Source of the DNA: Patiria miniata
Lineage: Eukaryota > Echinodermata > Asteroidea > Valvatida > Asterinidae
Direction of reading: 5' to 3'
Length of the DNA stretch: 64,000 nt
Assembly: GCF_015706575.1 (NCBI RefSeq)
Contig: NW_024037058.1
Span: 18,621,547-18,685,546, forward strand
Shown in pieces: positions 1 to 12,404 of the stretch. How positions within the stretch are numbered: position 1 is the stretch's first letter; every line of letters begins with the position of its first letter. The notes beneath the pieces are model-generated. The model did no database searches, was not told the origin of the DNA, and was given only the letters and a program-made list of their open reading frames with translations. Position numbers and translations under genes: made by a program.

Positions 1-604
1 CACCATCATGCCCGACTGCCGTGATTGTCTGGTTTGCGACGGCGCGCAGGTTCATTTGCACCACCGTCATGTCAAAATTCACCTTTCCGCGCATCCTAAC
101 AAACCGAACATTCAATTTAATGAGGTGCTTTGTTGCTGAGGCGATACTTAAATGTTCTGTTTCTCTGCACGAAAGTTGACATTACAGTGGCGCAGTTCGG
201 GTGATTTACAATACAGAATACTGCCCAAAAAAATTGCCACAGACAGAGGGGGCAATTTTCAACTCTGCAGTTTCTGGAATTGCGCCCATACATGAGTACA
301 TGTATTTCCTCATCCTTGAAGAGGTATTTCTCTAAATATTAATCTAAGCCTTTTATTAAAAAACATTCAAAAACCGTGGTTATCCATTGAAAAAATGAAC
401 TCAAAAATTCAAAAGCTTGCACGTTCACCAAAATTAATTTTATATTGCTAATCCAAGGAATATCAACGTTTTCCATTTTCGACTCTTGGCATTTTATAGT
501 ATTTATGCTGTCGATTGCAACCTTTCTGTATTGCAAATCGCCCGAATTAAACCTGCGTGCCGTCGAAAACCAGACCATCACGCCAGTCGGGCCTGATGGT
601 AGTG
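1..604. repeat. Imperfect inverted repeat at the left edge, of unknown origin
   Basis: The reverse complement of positions 1-54 matches 549-604, and the reverse complement of 195-218 matches 524-548. In the right copy the two blocks are adjacent; in the left copy about 140 bases separate them. Read on the minus strand, the left block gives an open stretch containing NLRAVANQTITAVG behind a possible splice acceptor (ttgttag) near position 95. The right copy reads NLRAVENQTITPVG on the plus strand. The opposite reading direction is also open (VWFATARRF versus VWFSTARRF). I do not recognise the family. It could be a mobile element or a duplicated exon. Confidence 0.55.
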
Positions 605-659
605 GTGTCGGCGTTCCACCAATTGGAGCCCGAAACTTCTGCACTCACCGGTGAGTTTC

Positions 660-1774
660 AATTAAACGAAGTTGCAGCACTCTGTTCTGAAATGTTGTCG
701 CTGTTTGCTGGGAGAGTACTGTTTGAAGTGATTGGTGGCCGTAACTTGAGAGAATCGTTCCAACTTTGGGTCGGTTCTGAGTTTAGGCATAATGTTCTCG
801 CGGGACGTTGCCGCAGTACACACCACGGTATACAAGGAAACGTCTTTGAGGATAAAGAAGCCATTGGGATGGTCAGCTCAGAGGTTTGTCAACCAGGCAA
901 GAACCGTTTTTTAAATAAGACCAATCATTCAGCTTTTGAAGTGAAGCAAGTATTGGTGAAAAACTGCAAGACATGGTATTTGTTAATTTATTTATATATT
1001 TATTTCGACAACTTCCAACAGTGCAAGTGTAAGAACAGGATGGATAAGACTTGGTAGAAGATGTGGAAGGAAATTGCAGTTTTAGTGGTGGGAGGAAAAT
1101 CCCAGAATGATATTGTAGGGGAAACACACAGAATCAGGTAGGGACTGAAAACCCAATCCACATATTGGCCCATGCAGGGTTCGAACCCGGATCACAGCAG
1201 TGGACCTGGCTCCCCTCTGTTTTGTTTTGTATTACTGCAATGACTTTGGAACCAGCAACGCTTCATAGCCAAGTTTTTTTTTATCAGTTGATTATACAAA
1301 TGTTTACAAAAACGTTGAAAGTGTTGAAACTGTTTACTTGCTGCAATGTTGAATCTTTCTTTGAATGTTTGTGTAATTTAAGTCCAGTTCATAAATACAT
1401 TCGAAGCGCGTCCACCATTATTGGCGACATGAATTTCGCTTCGCACAAGCTTTCGCGTGAAGTATGAACCGGGCTTCAAACCATTTCAACGGATGTTTAT
1501 AGTCTACAATTTCAGGATTTCCTGGGTTTTTTTTTTAATGCATAACATTTCCAGAGTCATTTCCTTTTGTTGCATGTCTTAAAAAAATGTCGGAACCCCA
1601 CTTACAATCCTGCATGTGGTCAAACATTTTGTTGTATTCGCAAAAAAAAGGGAAAAAATTGATAATTTTCTCAATATTGGAAATGAATGATATCTGAACC
1701 ACATGTATACTGTCCATTGTCAAGAGGACGGTATGAATAAGTATGAGTTTAATTCATTTTTTTTCTTCACACAG
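660..1774. other. Stretch with no supported gene
   Basis: A 166-codon open frame begins near 557 and ends at 1057, but it shows no recognisable motif and no good splice context. A tRNA B-box-like string (ggttcgaaccc) lies at about 1179-1189 without an A box. The missing 5' exons of the optineurin-like gene could lie here or to the left of the window; I could not identify them. Confidence 0.5.
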
Positions 1775-4700
1775 GCCAGTTGACCGACATGGTGCAAACG
1801 ATGGAAGCCCGCACCAAGGAGTTTGTCCAGATGAAGAGCTGCAATCGTCAGGTCACGGAACGCTGCAAGGAGATTCGTAAGCTAGCAAACCTGGAGGTCA
1901 CGAGGTTGCGCAACCAGGTCACGACTTTGGAGGAACAATTGAAACGGGAAGCAGAAAACCAGGTATGAGGACGCAGGGTAAATTAAAGGACCATAATAAT
2001 CTGGGTCTGTAAATCGTCTGCTTAAAAAAATTATTATGCCGAGTTGTAGTCAAGCAAAACACAAACAAACACAAGTTGGGTCACCCAATCTTGTTTTACT
2101 ATACTCTCGAGGACAATGCTTTGTGTTTCCCTTTGTCCCTGTAGTATAACACTCTCCCATAGACTAAGCACACAAACTTACTACAGAGGACCGTTTTGAA
2201 CAAAAGACCCAATTCTCAAGGACTGAAAGGATCTGTTGTTCTCCCTTTGTGTGTCGGTCCTGGGGGGTTATGTAGAACACGTAAACAAGTAACAGAGGAT
2301 GAACATTTGAATAGCTTGCGACTTGACTTGAGACTGACTGATTCCTGATCGACTTGCAATTAACTTCAAAACACAAAAAGCAACCATCATGGAAAAGATG
2401 AAAATTGACAGATGGTGCAAATTTTAATATTTAGTGGTATGCTCTGCATTGCTCCTTTAAGTTAATTTTTGTTTTTAATGTACAGATCGAAACCGTGCAA
2501 AAGTAAGTTACAGGGAACTGTGTACATGTACATGTACACATGTCTACAGAAAGCAACCTGGAAAAATAGTCAAAAGTTTCCCATATATTTTGTCATGAAT
2601 TTGCAGTCCTTTTTTCAACGTGAAGTTTTCTTCCAATACAGGATAAAACTGAGTTACAGTCTCAAAACGAAGAGTTGAAAAAGACGGTTGGTACTTTGGA
2701 GGCTAGAATTCAACTGCTGGAGACGGAGTTGAAAAATAAGACAGAAGAGGTAGGTGTGAAAAATTTAATGTTTGAGTTTTTGGATGCGCAATACTCAGTT
2801 GTCATATCGTGTATTCAAAGTTTGAAGACTCTGCGATAAGACGGTTTATGCCAGTTGGGATGTTGCAGCAAATTCCTCATAAAAGTAAGCTATGTTCTAA
2901 TATTCCAGACGGAGGAATGTTATTTTAAGAGATACACTATTTTAGAACAATTTGTAGGTTCGGCTTTGAGTTGATAACTTTTATGTTTCATCTTGTTGCA
3001 AGGTCTTGGTGTGTATGGAACCTGGCAAATCTGACTCAGTCAGTGAGGAAGCTTTGGTACAGACACCGGTCTCCCTGCTGACACAACTCAAGAGAGACAT
3101 TAAGGACGTCCAAGGCACCAGAGCCGGCATCCAGGCCAACATGGCCGATTTGGAGGAAGCTTTTCAGAAGTCCGCCGCCGAGCTGAAACATTACAAGCAC
3201 AAGTCTGACTTACTGGCGCTGGAGAAACAGGACTTGGTGGCCCTCAATAACGAGCTACAGACTAAGGTGTCGATGTACAGCAGTGGGGGATATGATGGCA
3301 GTCTGGATCAGTCGGTGTCAGCAGCGGGATCAGAGAGAGATACCCTGCAGGGTGCAGAAGACAGCCAGTTTGAATTGCCTCCAACTCCCTTCAGTCCCGG
3401 CCAAGCCATAAAGAAGTCCAACCTGGCCCTCCAGGACATCTTGCTCCAGCTGCAGTCCGAGCGAGACAAGGTCGCTGGCCTGATGGAGGAGTTGAAGAAG
3501 GAACGAGAAGACCGGAACAAAACAGAGACCACACTGATGGAGCAGCTTCATGCTAGGAGCGGGGAGCATAGCATAGCCCTGGAGGAACTGAACAAGAGGC
3601 ATCAGGAACAGGTGGAAGAGCTGGTCAGGAAGGTTGATGAGCTGTCTGTAGCCAATCAGGTGGGTTACAAGCTGGGAGCAAGTTAGGGAGAGCTGCTAAA
3701 GCTGAAAAAAAAAATGCTTAGCAAATTTATGTGATGAGGGAAAAATCAGCTGACAACATAGTTTTTTAACATCTTCATCTTTTTAAATAAACTGTACTCT
3801 CCCTCTTTACCGTACCGGTCAATTACAAGTCAAATATTGACTTTGTCCTTGTTCATTAGAATAGGTTGCCACATGGCCTATGATTACCTTGCGATGACAT
3901 TATGATTGCCTTGTGATGACTTACGGTTGCCTTGTGATGAGTTAAGATGGCCTTGTGATGACATATGATTGGCTTGTGATGACTTACGGTTGCCTTGTGA
4001 TGAGTTAAGATTGCCTTGTGATTACTTATGATTTCCTTATGATTGTGCCTTGTGATAACTTGTGAGGACTTGATTTTGATTCTACTCATACTGACCACAC
4101 ATTTTAACCTTTTTATGATCCCCCAGGAGCCCCATCATAGCATGGAGCTAAAGCAGCAGGTCAGAAGTCTTGTCTGTGAACTCCAGGAACGCGAGAATAT
4201 CCTTCAGCAGAAGGAGCACTCAGTGGCCGACCTCCGAGCAACGTAAGATCTTTTGTCATTCAGAGGTCCTTCTGTGTTACTTTGTGTCTGTACAAGGTGC
4301 AAGTCTTGCCAGTTCATGTTTACTTTTCCTGTGAATGTCTTGGCACTAAACACTAGGGGTGTGCACTTACGGGTAGTACGTTAACCGTGTACTCGTTTAA
4401 AAAAAAATCCATGGGTACCTGGGTACCCGTTAAAGAGACCCAACTAAATAAAGCAAGATGCAAGTGTGTGCAGTGAGCATAGCTTTACGGTGTGAAACTG
4501 CAACTTTCGCGAGCGTCATAAATGTAAAATATGTTTTATTTTTCCACGTTGCCTGGCTTCTCATGTTGAAAATTCCCCAAAAATGACAATCAAAATCTTT
4601 CTCTTTCATTGCCCGAGAACTTACTTATTTGTACAGTGGGTTACAAGTGCCGGATCCTAAAATCTGGAACCGGTTCCTGACATCAACGGTCGGGTACTCG

Positions 4701-7700
4701 GGTACCCAGTTCCAATGCACGGCCCTACACTGACTAGTCTAGTAACAGACTCCAGTGTTAGAATTTACCCAATTGTGCATCTAGTTGACTGATTGACAGT
4801 TGAGGTAAAAATTGTTCATTTTTTTTTTTATAGTTATCAGTTCGCAATATTCTCAATATGCTGTAACTTGTAATGATTTCTTTCTTTTGGATAAGGCCAA
4901 AAAAAAAAGTCTCCGGTTTCTGGTATGGAGCTTGCCCAAAAAGTGGTGCAGCGACGCGGCTTTTTTTTTTTTAACCTGATTTTTTTTGCTTCAAATGTCG
5001 GCTGACGACTGCAAATGGTGCCCGACTAAATTTAGTGCAAATATATGGGAGTCCAGAGAGGCCACATAAAGCTTATTCTCGACCATAACCCAATCTAAAA
5101 ACACGTTAAAATTGTGCAGCAGCAGGATTCCAGTCAAACCAGTGAGTTTGGCGGTTTTGAGACATCATCTTTCATTGAAAAAAAAAACTTTTTCATTTTG
5201 CCGACGCACATGGCTACGGCGACTCGCACGCATACCAGAAACCGGAGACTTTTTTTTTTTGGCCTAAGCCCAGCCAGGACACAAAAGAAATGCAAAAAAT
5301 AGGTTGTTGCACATGTGTTATAGATCCTGTACATGGTGCTAAGATGTACTGTATTCCTGTAATATCTCGCAGAAATTTAAGTCAACTTCAAAAATTAGGC
5401 AACATATATGAAGTTTTATTTGATCAACATTTGGATGATGACATGCAACTACACACGTAGCTCATGTTTATTTTCAGCAATAACACAAGTTTGAACTTTG
5501 ATACATGTTCATTCTTGCACGAGAAATTGCAGACCCTTCTGTATTGCCCCTCTGTTTTGAAAGGTCTCATTTCTCGTCATGGATTTTCCCTATTGTTGCA
5601 TTGTTTGTGTTCAGATACCATCAACTAGCAATAAACTGGTATTGCACATAGGGGTTGTTTTAGGGGAATCCCCTTGAAACCACATGGCCAATCAGATATT
5701 AACTTGTGTTAGTCAGATAGCCATGCAAGTTTGTTTCATTTTTATGATAATGTTATTTCAAACAGTATCGAAAGAGCATGAGTGCTAACTGGTGTAAATA
5801 AATTGAATACAAAACACACCCAGTGGAATGTAGATTGTAGGCTAGTAGATTGTGCTACTTGGGACGATATATACATGCATGTATCCAAGGGCGGATCCAG
5901 AACTCAATTTTTTTGGGGGGGGGGGGGCCAAAAACAAATTTGGTCACCCAAAAGTGTGTCCAAAATATTACGGCGTGGGGTTCAGGTAGATGCTCTGTGG
6001 TACGATCTGAGGCAATTTCTGACCACTTTAACCAATGTTTTTTTTTGTGGAAACGATGGTGGTTTACTCATTCCCTGCCTTTATTGCGAAGTCATTATTA
6101 TTATTATTATTATTTATTCGGCCAAATTACAAGGTACAACAAGCAATTCACAAAAGTAAACAAAACTAAACAAAAACAATCCAATCCAAGCTGGCCAGGA
6201 TTGACAAAAGTATAATAAAACACTGTGACTCGAAAGCCTGTCAATCCTAACTTGAATGGTACATGTAACATACAAAATATATTAAAAATTAGGTATAAAA
6301 TTCAATGAAAAATAAGACCGCCTTAAAAATAATACTTAAATTAGATTTAGAAAATAGAAAAATAGATTTAAAAGATTACAGTTACAGTTTTCTCAAGGCA
6401 AGAATAGCTGGCATAAAAACCTAACAACTGCAGATTATACAAGACTGGGGAAAAACAGACAAACAAGCCAAAACAAAACTAACAAACACCCCAACAAATT
6501 AAGAAACAAAACAAGACAGGATAAGACTAAACAAAATGTAACAAAACAAGTCAAGACAAGAGACAAGACAAAGAGACAAGACAAGACAAAACGAAACAAA
6601 ACAAGACAAGACGAAACAAAACAAAAAACAAACAAACAAACAAGACAAGACAAGACAACAACAACCACACAACAACATAAAAACACAGAACGAAAGATTG
6701 ATACAGTAAACAAAAAATTTACAATGAAATAAAAATAAATAATAATAATAAGCAATAAAAACCTGATAGAGAAAAGTAAAAAATACAGTTGACATGCGAG
6801 AAAAACTACGTCAAAAAAATATCCATCCAATGAACAAGAAAAGCAACAACAAAAGTATCAATAACAAAATAAATACAAGTAATAATAAATGATAATGATA
6901 AAAAAAAAAAAAAAAAATCGTTTTTGGGGTGCCATGGCCCCCTTTGTTCCCCCTAGATCTGCTCTTGTATATATCTAACTGCTGTTGCTATGAGATTGAC
7001 CAACCAGTTTCCAGCATTCATAAGAAAATAAGGATTCATACATAATTCATAATACAGTTACACAAAATTACATATTTTTTCGTTAAAAAGGGGAGTTTAG
7101 TTAATGATTGACTGTGTGCTTGGCCGGTGTAGCGTGAATATCCGACTCCATGAAATGTGGACTCATTGGTAGTACTGCGCACGCGTGAGTACGATACTAT
7201 GCTATTTTTAGGATCGTTTCAGGAGAGTGACCTGTCACGTGCGAGGGATCAACCAATAATAGGGAAATAGGGGTCCGATTTTCATAGGAGTCGGATTTTC
7301 ATGTGACACCGGTTCTAAACACTCTGTTTCAGACCGGTTGGAGTCTGAATGCTAATAATTACCCTCGCCAACTCCCATTCCTAAATACCTTTTCAGTTAA
7401 AAAAAAAATCGAAAGTTTTCGGTCCAAAATTCAAAACAAGTCAACAATTTTAAATTTCAACAATTTTACTTTGTGTGTTTTAAACACCCCTCTAGCTATA
7501 TTATGGTAGTGTCCCATGTCGTAAACAACTTCTTATCATGGAGATTGGCGCTTGCGTCGTGCATAACTATGCGCGATGTCTAATACATGTACAATACATT
7601 TAGGTGTTTCAGTTTTTCAATAAAGTTGCATTTGGGAAAGAATATTTGAAATTACATGCAATGCCAAGAATGAACTTCACCCCACGTAGAAGAAACACCA

Positions 7701-10700
7701 ATGCTAAGCATTGAATACTTTTTGTGTTGTGGAGAAATTCGCAGAACACTTGTGAATTGCATGTGCTGGACATACATGTACATAGCAACAACAGATTCCC
7801 ACTATCTGTTGAGTATAGAAAATAATCTTCTGCATTGATATTGGCAAAGAGTCCTGCAAAAAAAAATTGTGGCTGAATGTTTTGGAAGTAAATTTGGCCA
7901 ATTTTAAGGTGCTACTCAATGGCTAGAAGCAAAATAGCGCCAACTTAGCGAAATAACAGACAAAGTGTGTTAGCTATTAATAGTTAAGACATGCAAACAG
8001 TTGTGTATGCATGGCATTTATTTAAAGCACATTTCTATTTAAATATTTTTTGTAAATTAAATTTAAAGCAAACTATATTCCCATGAATTTATTATCGTCT
8101 ACACTGTGCTAAGCCCCCAAAAAAGGTTCTACTTATGGTTTCCCTACCTATCCTATTCTGACAGCCCCTACCCTAATTTTCTTTAGGGGAAAAATGAGGA
8201 AAAACCCCCTAAACCATCATTTTTAACCTTTTACCCTTGACTACACGCAAACGCCTCCATATGATCGTACACTAAACAAATTGGCCAAAAAAATAAATAA
8301 ATAAATAAATGCCCTACCTACATGTACCTACCTTATTTTTGAATGCCATGTAATCGAAAGCAGAACTATTTTTTTTGGCCTTAGTGTGTATCAGAAAATC
8401 TTATTCTCATCATTGTTATGAAATTTGCCCTGGTACATGTATTGCCACCCTCATTGCGCATGTGCATATTTGACCTCGTATTTGACCTTCACTTTTTCAC
8501 TCCTTTATATAGAATCTAAAGTTCAATTTCATTCACTTCGGTTCATCCATTCAATTCTATTCATTGAAAATATTCAATAACTATTGTATTCAATTCCTTC
8601 AGTTTATATCAATAGCAAAACCTTGGTATTTTCAAGTGCAAAAAGCATTGGTACTTAAATCTTGCTTTTTACAAGAAGTGCTTCTGCTTTACTTACGTAT
8701 TTTCTGAGGAACACAACATACTCTGTTCATTTGAACATCATGATTATCATGTTAAAGGCATTTTTTTATAGGCTTATTTGCATTTATCCCCAAAATAACT
8801 TACCAAATTATTATCCAAAAGCTTACTTGGATTAAAGATCGAACTGGTACTCAGCACCCCGTGAAATTATTTCGTCTGGCTTGCTGTCATTTAGAAGAAA
8901 TGAAAAAATGTAGGTGATCTCCAACGATCAGTCAATTGACCGATTTTTCGAAATAGACAAAATAGTGTTTTGTGATCAAAAGGTTGCACATACTGGTTTT
9001 TAACTGTTTTCTGGAAAAGTGTAATATCCACTGATCTGAAACTTCAACGGTTTAGGTTTTGAGCATTCTTCTTTGGAATATGGAGTGGTGGTGTTATCAG
9101 AAACGAGACAAAATGCATGAACAGCAAATGATCCTGCATGTATGCCTTTGATGTTTTCACATCTCCAGGAATGAAGCCCTGAAGAGTAAGATCTCACTGT
9201 ACCATGACGAGTTGGAACAAGTCCGGAGGCAAGACTCACAAATGATTGAGACGTTACGGGAAGAGCTTCAGAGGCAGCAGGACCATTACCAGTTGGAAAA
9301 ACAGAAGGGACTGATGGAAAGGTATTTCTTAGTTATTTATTTGAACCTTCCAGAATTACCCCAAAATATCCACCAGTGTGACGGAGCCCAAATTGCACCT
9401 TCTTTTAAGTTCTGTGGATCGCAAAGTTGAAAAATGGACCCTCCATGGCAAACTCTTGGTGGCGCACTGCATTGTGAGTCGCCCGAAGTATTACATGTAG
9501 ACCACAGACACAGTATTTCAGACATGTCAGAGGTTTCATTTCTCTCACTTGTCCTTGTTCAACCATACATTGAACAGATTCCTGCAGTTTATACCCTTTG
9601 TGGTTTATGTGATAAGTACAAGATTTCAACAGTACAAGCCTATCACCATTGTGTCTCTCTTTGTTTTATTTTTAACTCCACATCACGTTTAGAATCAACC
9701 ATGACAAGGTGATGGATGAACATCAGCACCTTAAGCAGGAGTACAACCAGTTGTTTGCCGACTATGACAAACTGAACCGCATGTTTGAAGAGCAGAGAGT
9801 CAGAAACGCACAGGTAGGCGGCCTAGAATGACTCGGGTTACCAGACTTAAGATACACTCAGTTAGTTGGACATTGTTATCAGATTTTTTCCAGAGGTTAC
9901 AAGTTTGAATCCTAAATGTTTTCCACTTTGTTTTCTAATGACATTGTGATGCAATAGTTGGTATTGGAAAGATGTAAATGTGTAGATTGGAGACAGTCCT
10001 TCATCAATAGCATTTCATAAGCACTGCATGAAAAACAAGCCTTCCAGACTTTCCATATTCTAGAGGCATCGCCCGGTCTTGAAAAAATGTTCGTATGTGA
10101 TGTGACAGGCAGGAGATCAGTACACTCTAATTAGACAATCCGCATCGTTTTCGTATTCTCCATAGCTAGGGATTAGTGAAGGAATGTTCACGAAGCCCAT
10201 GGAGTCGTGGTTGGTGCTAGGCTAATTTATGTGTGGAGCGGCCCCATGAAGTCAGCATGCGGAATTAAGGGAGATTGGGTTTAGAGTTAATCTCTTGTCT
10301 GTCAGCTCCATTCATTAAAGAAATACCTCGCAGGCAATACCATTTTGTTCCCAACTTTTCCCCACAGGCAGTGAATGCGACCGCTCTGCGTGAGCTCGCC
10401 GAACAGCGAGACAACCTAACGGCCCAGCTGATGTCGGCAGAGGAAGCCATCGGAGCTAAACAGGACCAACTGGACAAAGCTCAGAAGGAACTCCGGGAGG
10501 CCAAGACCAAGCTTGAGACTATCCCAGTTCTTGAAGCACAGGTGAGAACGGAGATCAAATCACCCGTGTCAGACGGGCTTTCCAGAAAATACAAATCTTG
10601 TCGGTAGTTCTGGTAAATAAAGACAGTAATACAAACAATAAAAGAAGGAAAGGAACCAATCTACAATACCAGCTTGAAAGACATGCTGACATCATGTCCT

Positions 10701-12404
10701 ATTGAACGGAAGGGAAAGTATGACACTGTCTTGTCAACTTTGAGTGTCATGTGGCAGCCAAAATCATGATAACGAACAACCGCTATAATGAACATTATAT
10801 TTAGTGGACCCAATCGTGTTTGTTAAAGTGCCATTCTACTGTTCATGAAAATGGTAATGTTTAAAACAGGAAAGACTTCTGTTGAAAGACTGACCGTTGT
10901 AGGTGTTCAGAGTTGCACAACAGTTTGGTCAACTGAAGATTAAAACGTGAAGATCGCCTGTCTGAAACGTAAATCATTCCTGATGTTTGACGTGACACCT
11001 AACGCTAGTCGGGTGTTGCCCCACAGACACTGGATGCCGGAACGACACTGAATTCACGACCTGTTGTGTTTTCAAAGTGACATACATCTCAAATGTTCTG
11101 CCGATCATAACAAAGTGTTGTTTTCTTTTACCTAGGCCGAAATCTTCAAGAATGACTTCGACGCGGAGAGGGCAGCACGGGAGAAGGGGCACGCAGAGAG
11201 AGAAGCCCTGATGGCCGAGCTGGAAGCCCTGCGAGAGGAGAACCAACGGATGCAAGAGGAACTAGCGTCCCTCACCAAGACGCAGCTCCAGCAGATGCAG
11301 CATCGCCACGGCAGCACAAGCAGCGGCAGCGGCGAGACAATTTACGAACGCTACATCTCGCGCCCGTTCGGCTTAGGGGGCTCGCAGCCCAGGAAGAAGA
11401 ACCGGGGTTACGGCAGCAGCGCAGAGTACGGGAATGCCGAACCTTTCGATGATAACTATGAGGTCATTCCTGACATGAACCCCGGAGTGGACGTGGACCA
11501 GGTTGGACGAGGGACTTATGATGAGATCGGCCCGGGCAGAATACCTGCAGGAATGGCTGGTGGTGTACCTGTAAGTCAGAATTGATGTGTTTTTTAGAAG
11601 TTACTTCCTGACCTAATAAATGTTACGTTACACCTGCGCACTAATATTGAAGTCTGAATGTCTCCTGTCAAACCACTGTTGAACATCATCAAAAATGATG
11701 GTATCCATCGAGTGCATAACACATTGCTATATCAGGTTCAAACTGGGCAGCCAACCCCACAAGGTCAATAAAGAGGAGGTCAGGGGTTCGAGTTCCAACC
11801 GAGCCAGCTTGTGATTTTGTTCTCACAGAGTCTTGAGCAGCATGATGTATACAATGCCTATAAACACCGCTAAAAAGAAAGGCCACACTCATTGGAGGGG
11901 TCATAATTTTGAATTTGATCGTCTTATGATGACGTCATTTATACAGACCTTTGGGGAATGGTGTTAGCTACATTTTGATACCCCGTTGGCACTGTGCAGT
12001 CGATGGGGGCATGTGTGGCTACACCTAGCAAATTCTCCTCGCGTACTCTTTAAATTTGCGACTTTTCAATCTGCATCATTTTTTTGGCGGTGATTACCTT
12101 AATCGTGTTGGTTCAAGGCAATACCCAAATTTAAATGTCATAGGGATAGGGGTGAGTGGAGGGTGGCAACCAAGTCCTGAGATGGTGTAGCATAGGCTGC
12201 ATCATCGCATTGCTTAGCGTCGCATCGTTTCGTAAATTACAAATAATTTCTAACCATTCTAATTTGTCTTTCCTTTTCCCTCCGTAGAACATGGACCAGG
12301 GCTATCCCCAGCGGCCGATTGCAAACCCAACCTGTCCCAAATGCCAGAACGAGTTTCCGGATATCGACACCCTTCAGATTCACATGCTGGATTGCATCAA
12401 GTAA
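1775..12404 (+). CDS. OPTN: Optineurin/NEMO-family ubiquitin-binding adaptor, nine exons, 5' end missing
   Basis: Exons with GT-AG borders and matching phases: 1775-1962, 2642-2749, 3003-3659, 4127-4242, 9169-9321, 9693-9813, 10368-10541, 11136-11570, 12288-12404 (stop TAA). They join into 688 codons, nearly all coiled coil. Residues 448-545 match the UBAN ubiquitin-binding domain; [17 protein letters not shown] keeps the family DFxAERxxREK core. QMQHRHG (about 558-564) resembles optineurin. The C terminus is a CCHC zinc finger (Cys666, Cys669, His682, Cys686) containing [14 protein letters not shown], near-identical to the optineurin and NEMO fingers. The family binds linear or K63 polyubiquitin in NF-kB signalling; optineurin is also an autophagy receptor. 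Residues 90-135 ([13 protein letters not shown], then a Ser/Gly-rich stretch) align better with optineurin than NEMO. Exon 1775 starts in phase with two leftover bases, so at least one upstream exon is missing. A single invertebrate ancestor of OPTN and NEMO is an alternative. Confidence 0.88.
3882..4063 (+). repeat. 21-bp minisatellite in an intron of the optineurin-like gene
   Basis: About eight units of 21 bp share the core gccttgtgatga. Three variants, ending cttacgg, gttaaga and catatga, alternate in order, giving a 63-bp higher-order period over part of the array. It sits about 65 bases upstream of the exon at 4127. Confidence 0.85.
4354..4727 (+). mobile_element. hAT-like MITE, copy 1
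   Basis: The ends are taggggtgtgca and tgcacggcccta, an inverted pair typical of hAT-type non-autonomous elements. The interior has no coding frame. Two further copies lie at 17525-17958 and 29085-29612 and share internal blocks such as aaaatgacaatcaaaa and gagcatagctt. No clean 8-bp target duplication is visible. Confidence 0.75.
4895..5264 (+). mobile_element. PIF/Harbinger-like MITE, copy 1
   Basis: The inverted ends are ggccaaaaaaaaaa + gtctccggtttctggtatg and their complement. The element is flanked by a TAA duplication (4892-4894 and 5265-5267), the 3-bp target typical of Harbinger. A second copy at 32553-32921 is very similar along its whole length, which suggests recent activity. Confidence 0.85.
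5887..6966. mobile_element. Composite repeat with inverted ends (gggcggatccag / ctagatctgctctt)
   Basis: The left end aagggcggatccag pairs with the right end ctagatctgctcttg. Each is followed inward by a G-rich or C-rich block (13 G at 5915-5927; ccccctttgttcccccta at the right). The interior holds an (ATT)n tract near 6095 of the kind that ends SINEs or LINEs, an A-rich microsatellite and a poly(A) run. Open frames through it are low complexity. Confidence 0.6.
6460..6690 (+). repeat. ACAAG/AAACA-type microsatellite
   Basis: Degenerate tandem runs of acaag, aaaca and caaac extend over about 230 bases. On the minus strand they read as Leu/Cys/Val/Phe-rich open frames that look hydrophobic but are repeat-derived. 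Confidence 0.85.
7122..7345 (+). repeat. Dispersed repeat, paired with 54720-54957
   Basis: Blocks gccggtgtag, gactcattggtagta, gtcacgtgcgaggg, tcaaccaata and ttttcatgtgacac recur in the same order on the opposite strand at 54720-54957. The pair are diverged copies of one interspersed element of unknown class. Confidence 0.65.
8113..8380 (+). mobile_element. MITE (tgacagcccctacc family), copy 1
   Basis: Ends gcccccaaaaaaggttct and agaactattttttttggcc are roughly inverted, with TAA on the left and TTA on the right. Internal marks tgacagcccctaccctaatt, aaaaatgaggaaaaa and gaatgccatgtaatcg recur at 12589-12803 and, inverted, at 42565-42761. Probably Harbinger-like. Confidence 0.7.
8752..9155 (+). 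mobile_element. MITE (aagcttacttggattaaag family), copy 1
   Basis: Inverted ends taaaggcat...atttgca and aaatgatcctgcatgtatgcctt enclose a 400-bp non-coding body with the marks aagcttacttggattaaag, ttgctgtcatttagaagaa and atcagtcaattgac. Further copies are at 27558-27961, 41858-42404 and 58074-58450, with a truncated one at 38283-38355. The right end stops about 13 bases before the optineurin-like exon at 9169, so the element may supply part of that splice acceptor region. Confidence 0.8.

Noticed and set aside
557..1057. 166-codon open frame on the plus strand
   Set aside because: No recognisable motif, no splice support, and it overlaps the inverted repeat; probably chance.
1172..1192. tRNA-like B box (ggttcgaaccc)
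   Set aside because: No A box or cloverleaf can be built around it; at most a SINE remnant.
6435..6830. 131-codon minus-strand frame that looks like a membrane protein
   Set aside because: It is the translation of an A/C-rich microsatellite; the hydrophobic residues come from repeat codons.
11690..11815. Possible tRNA or SINE around gggttcgagttcc
   Set aside because: The B-box-like string has an extra base and no matching A box; too weak to call.
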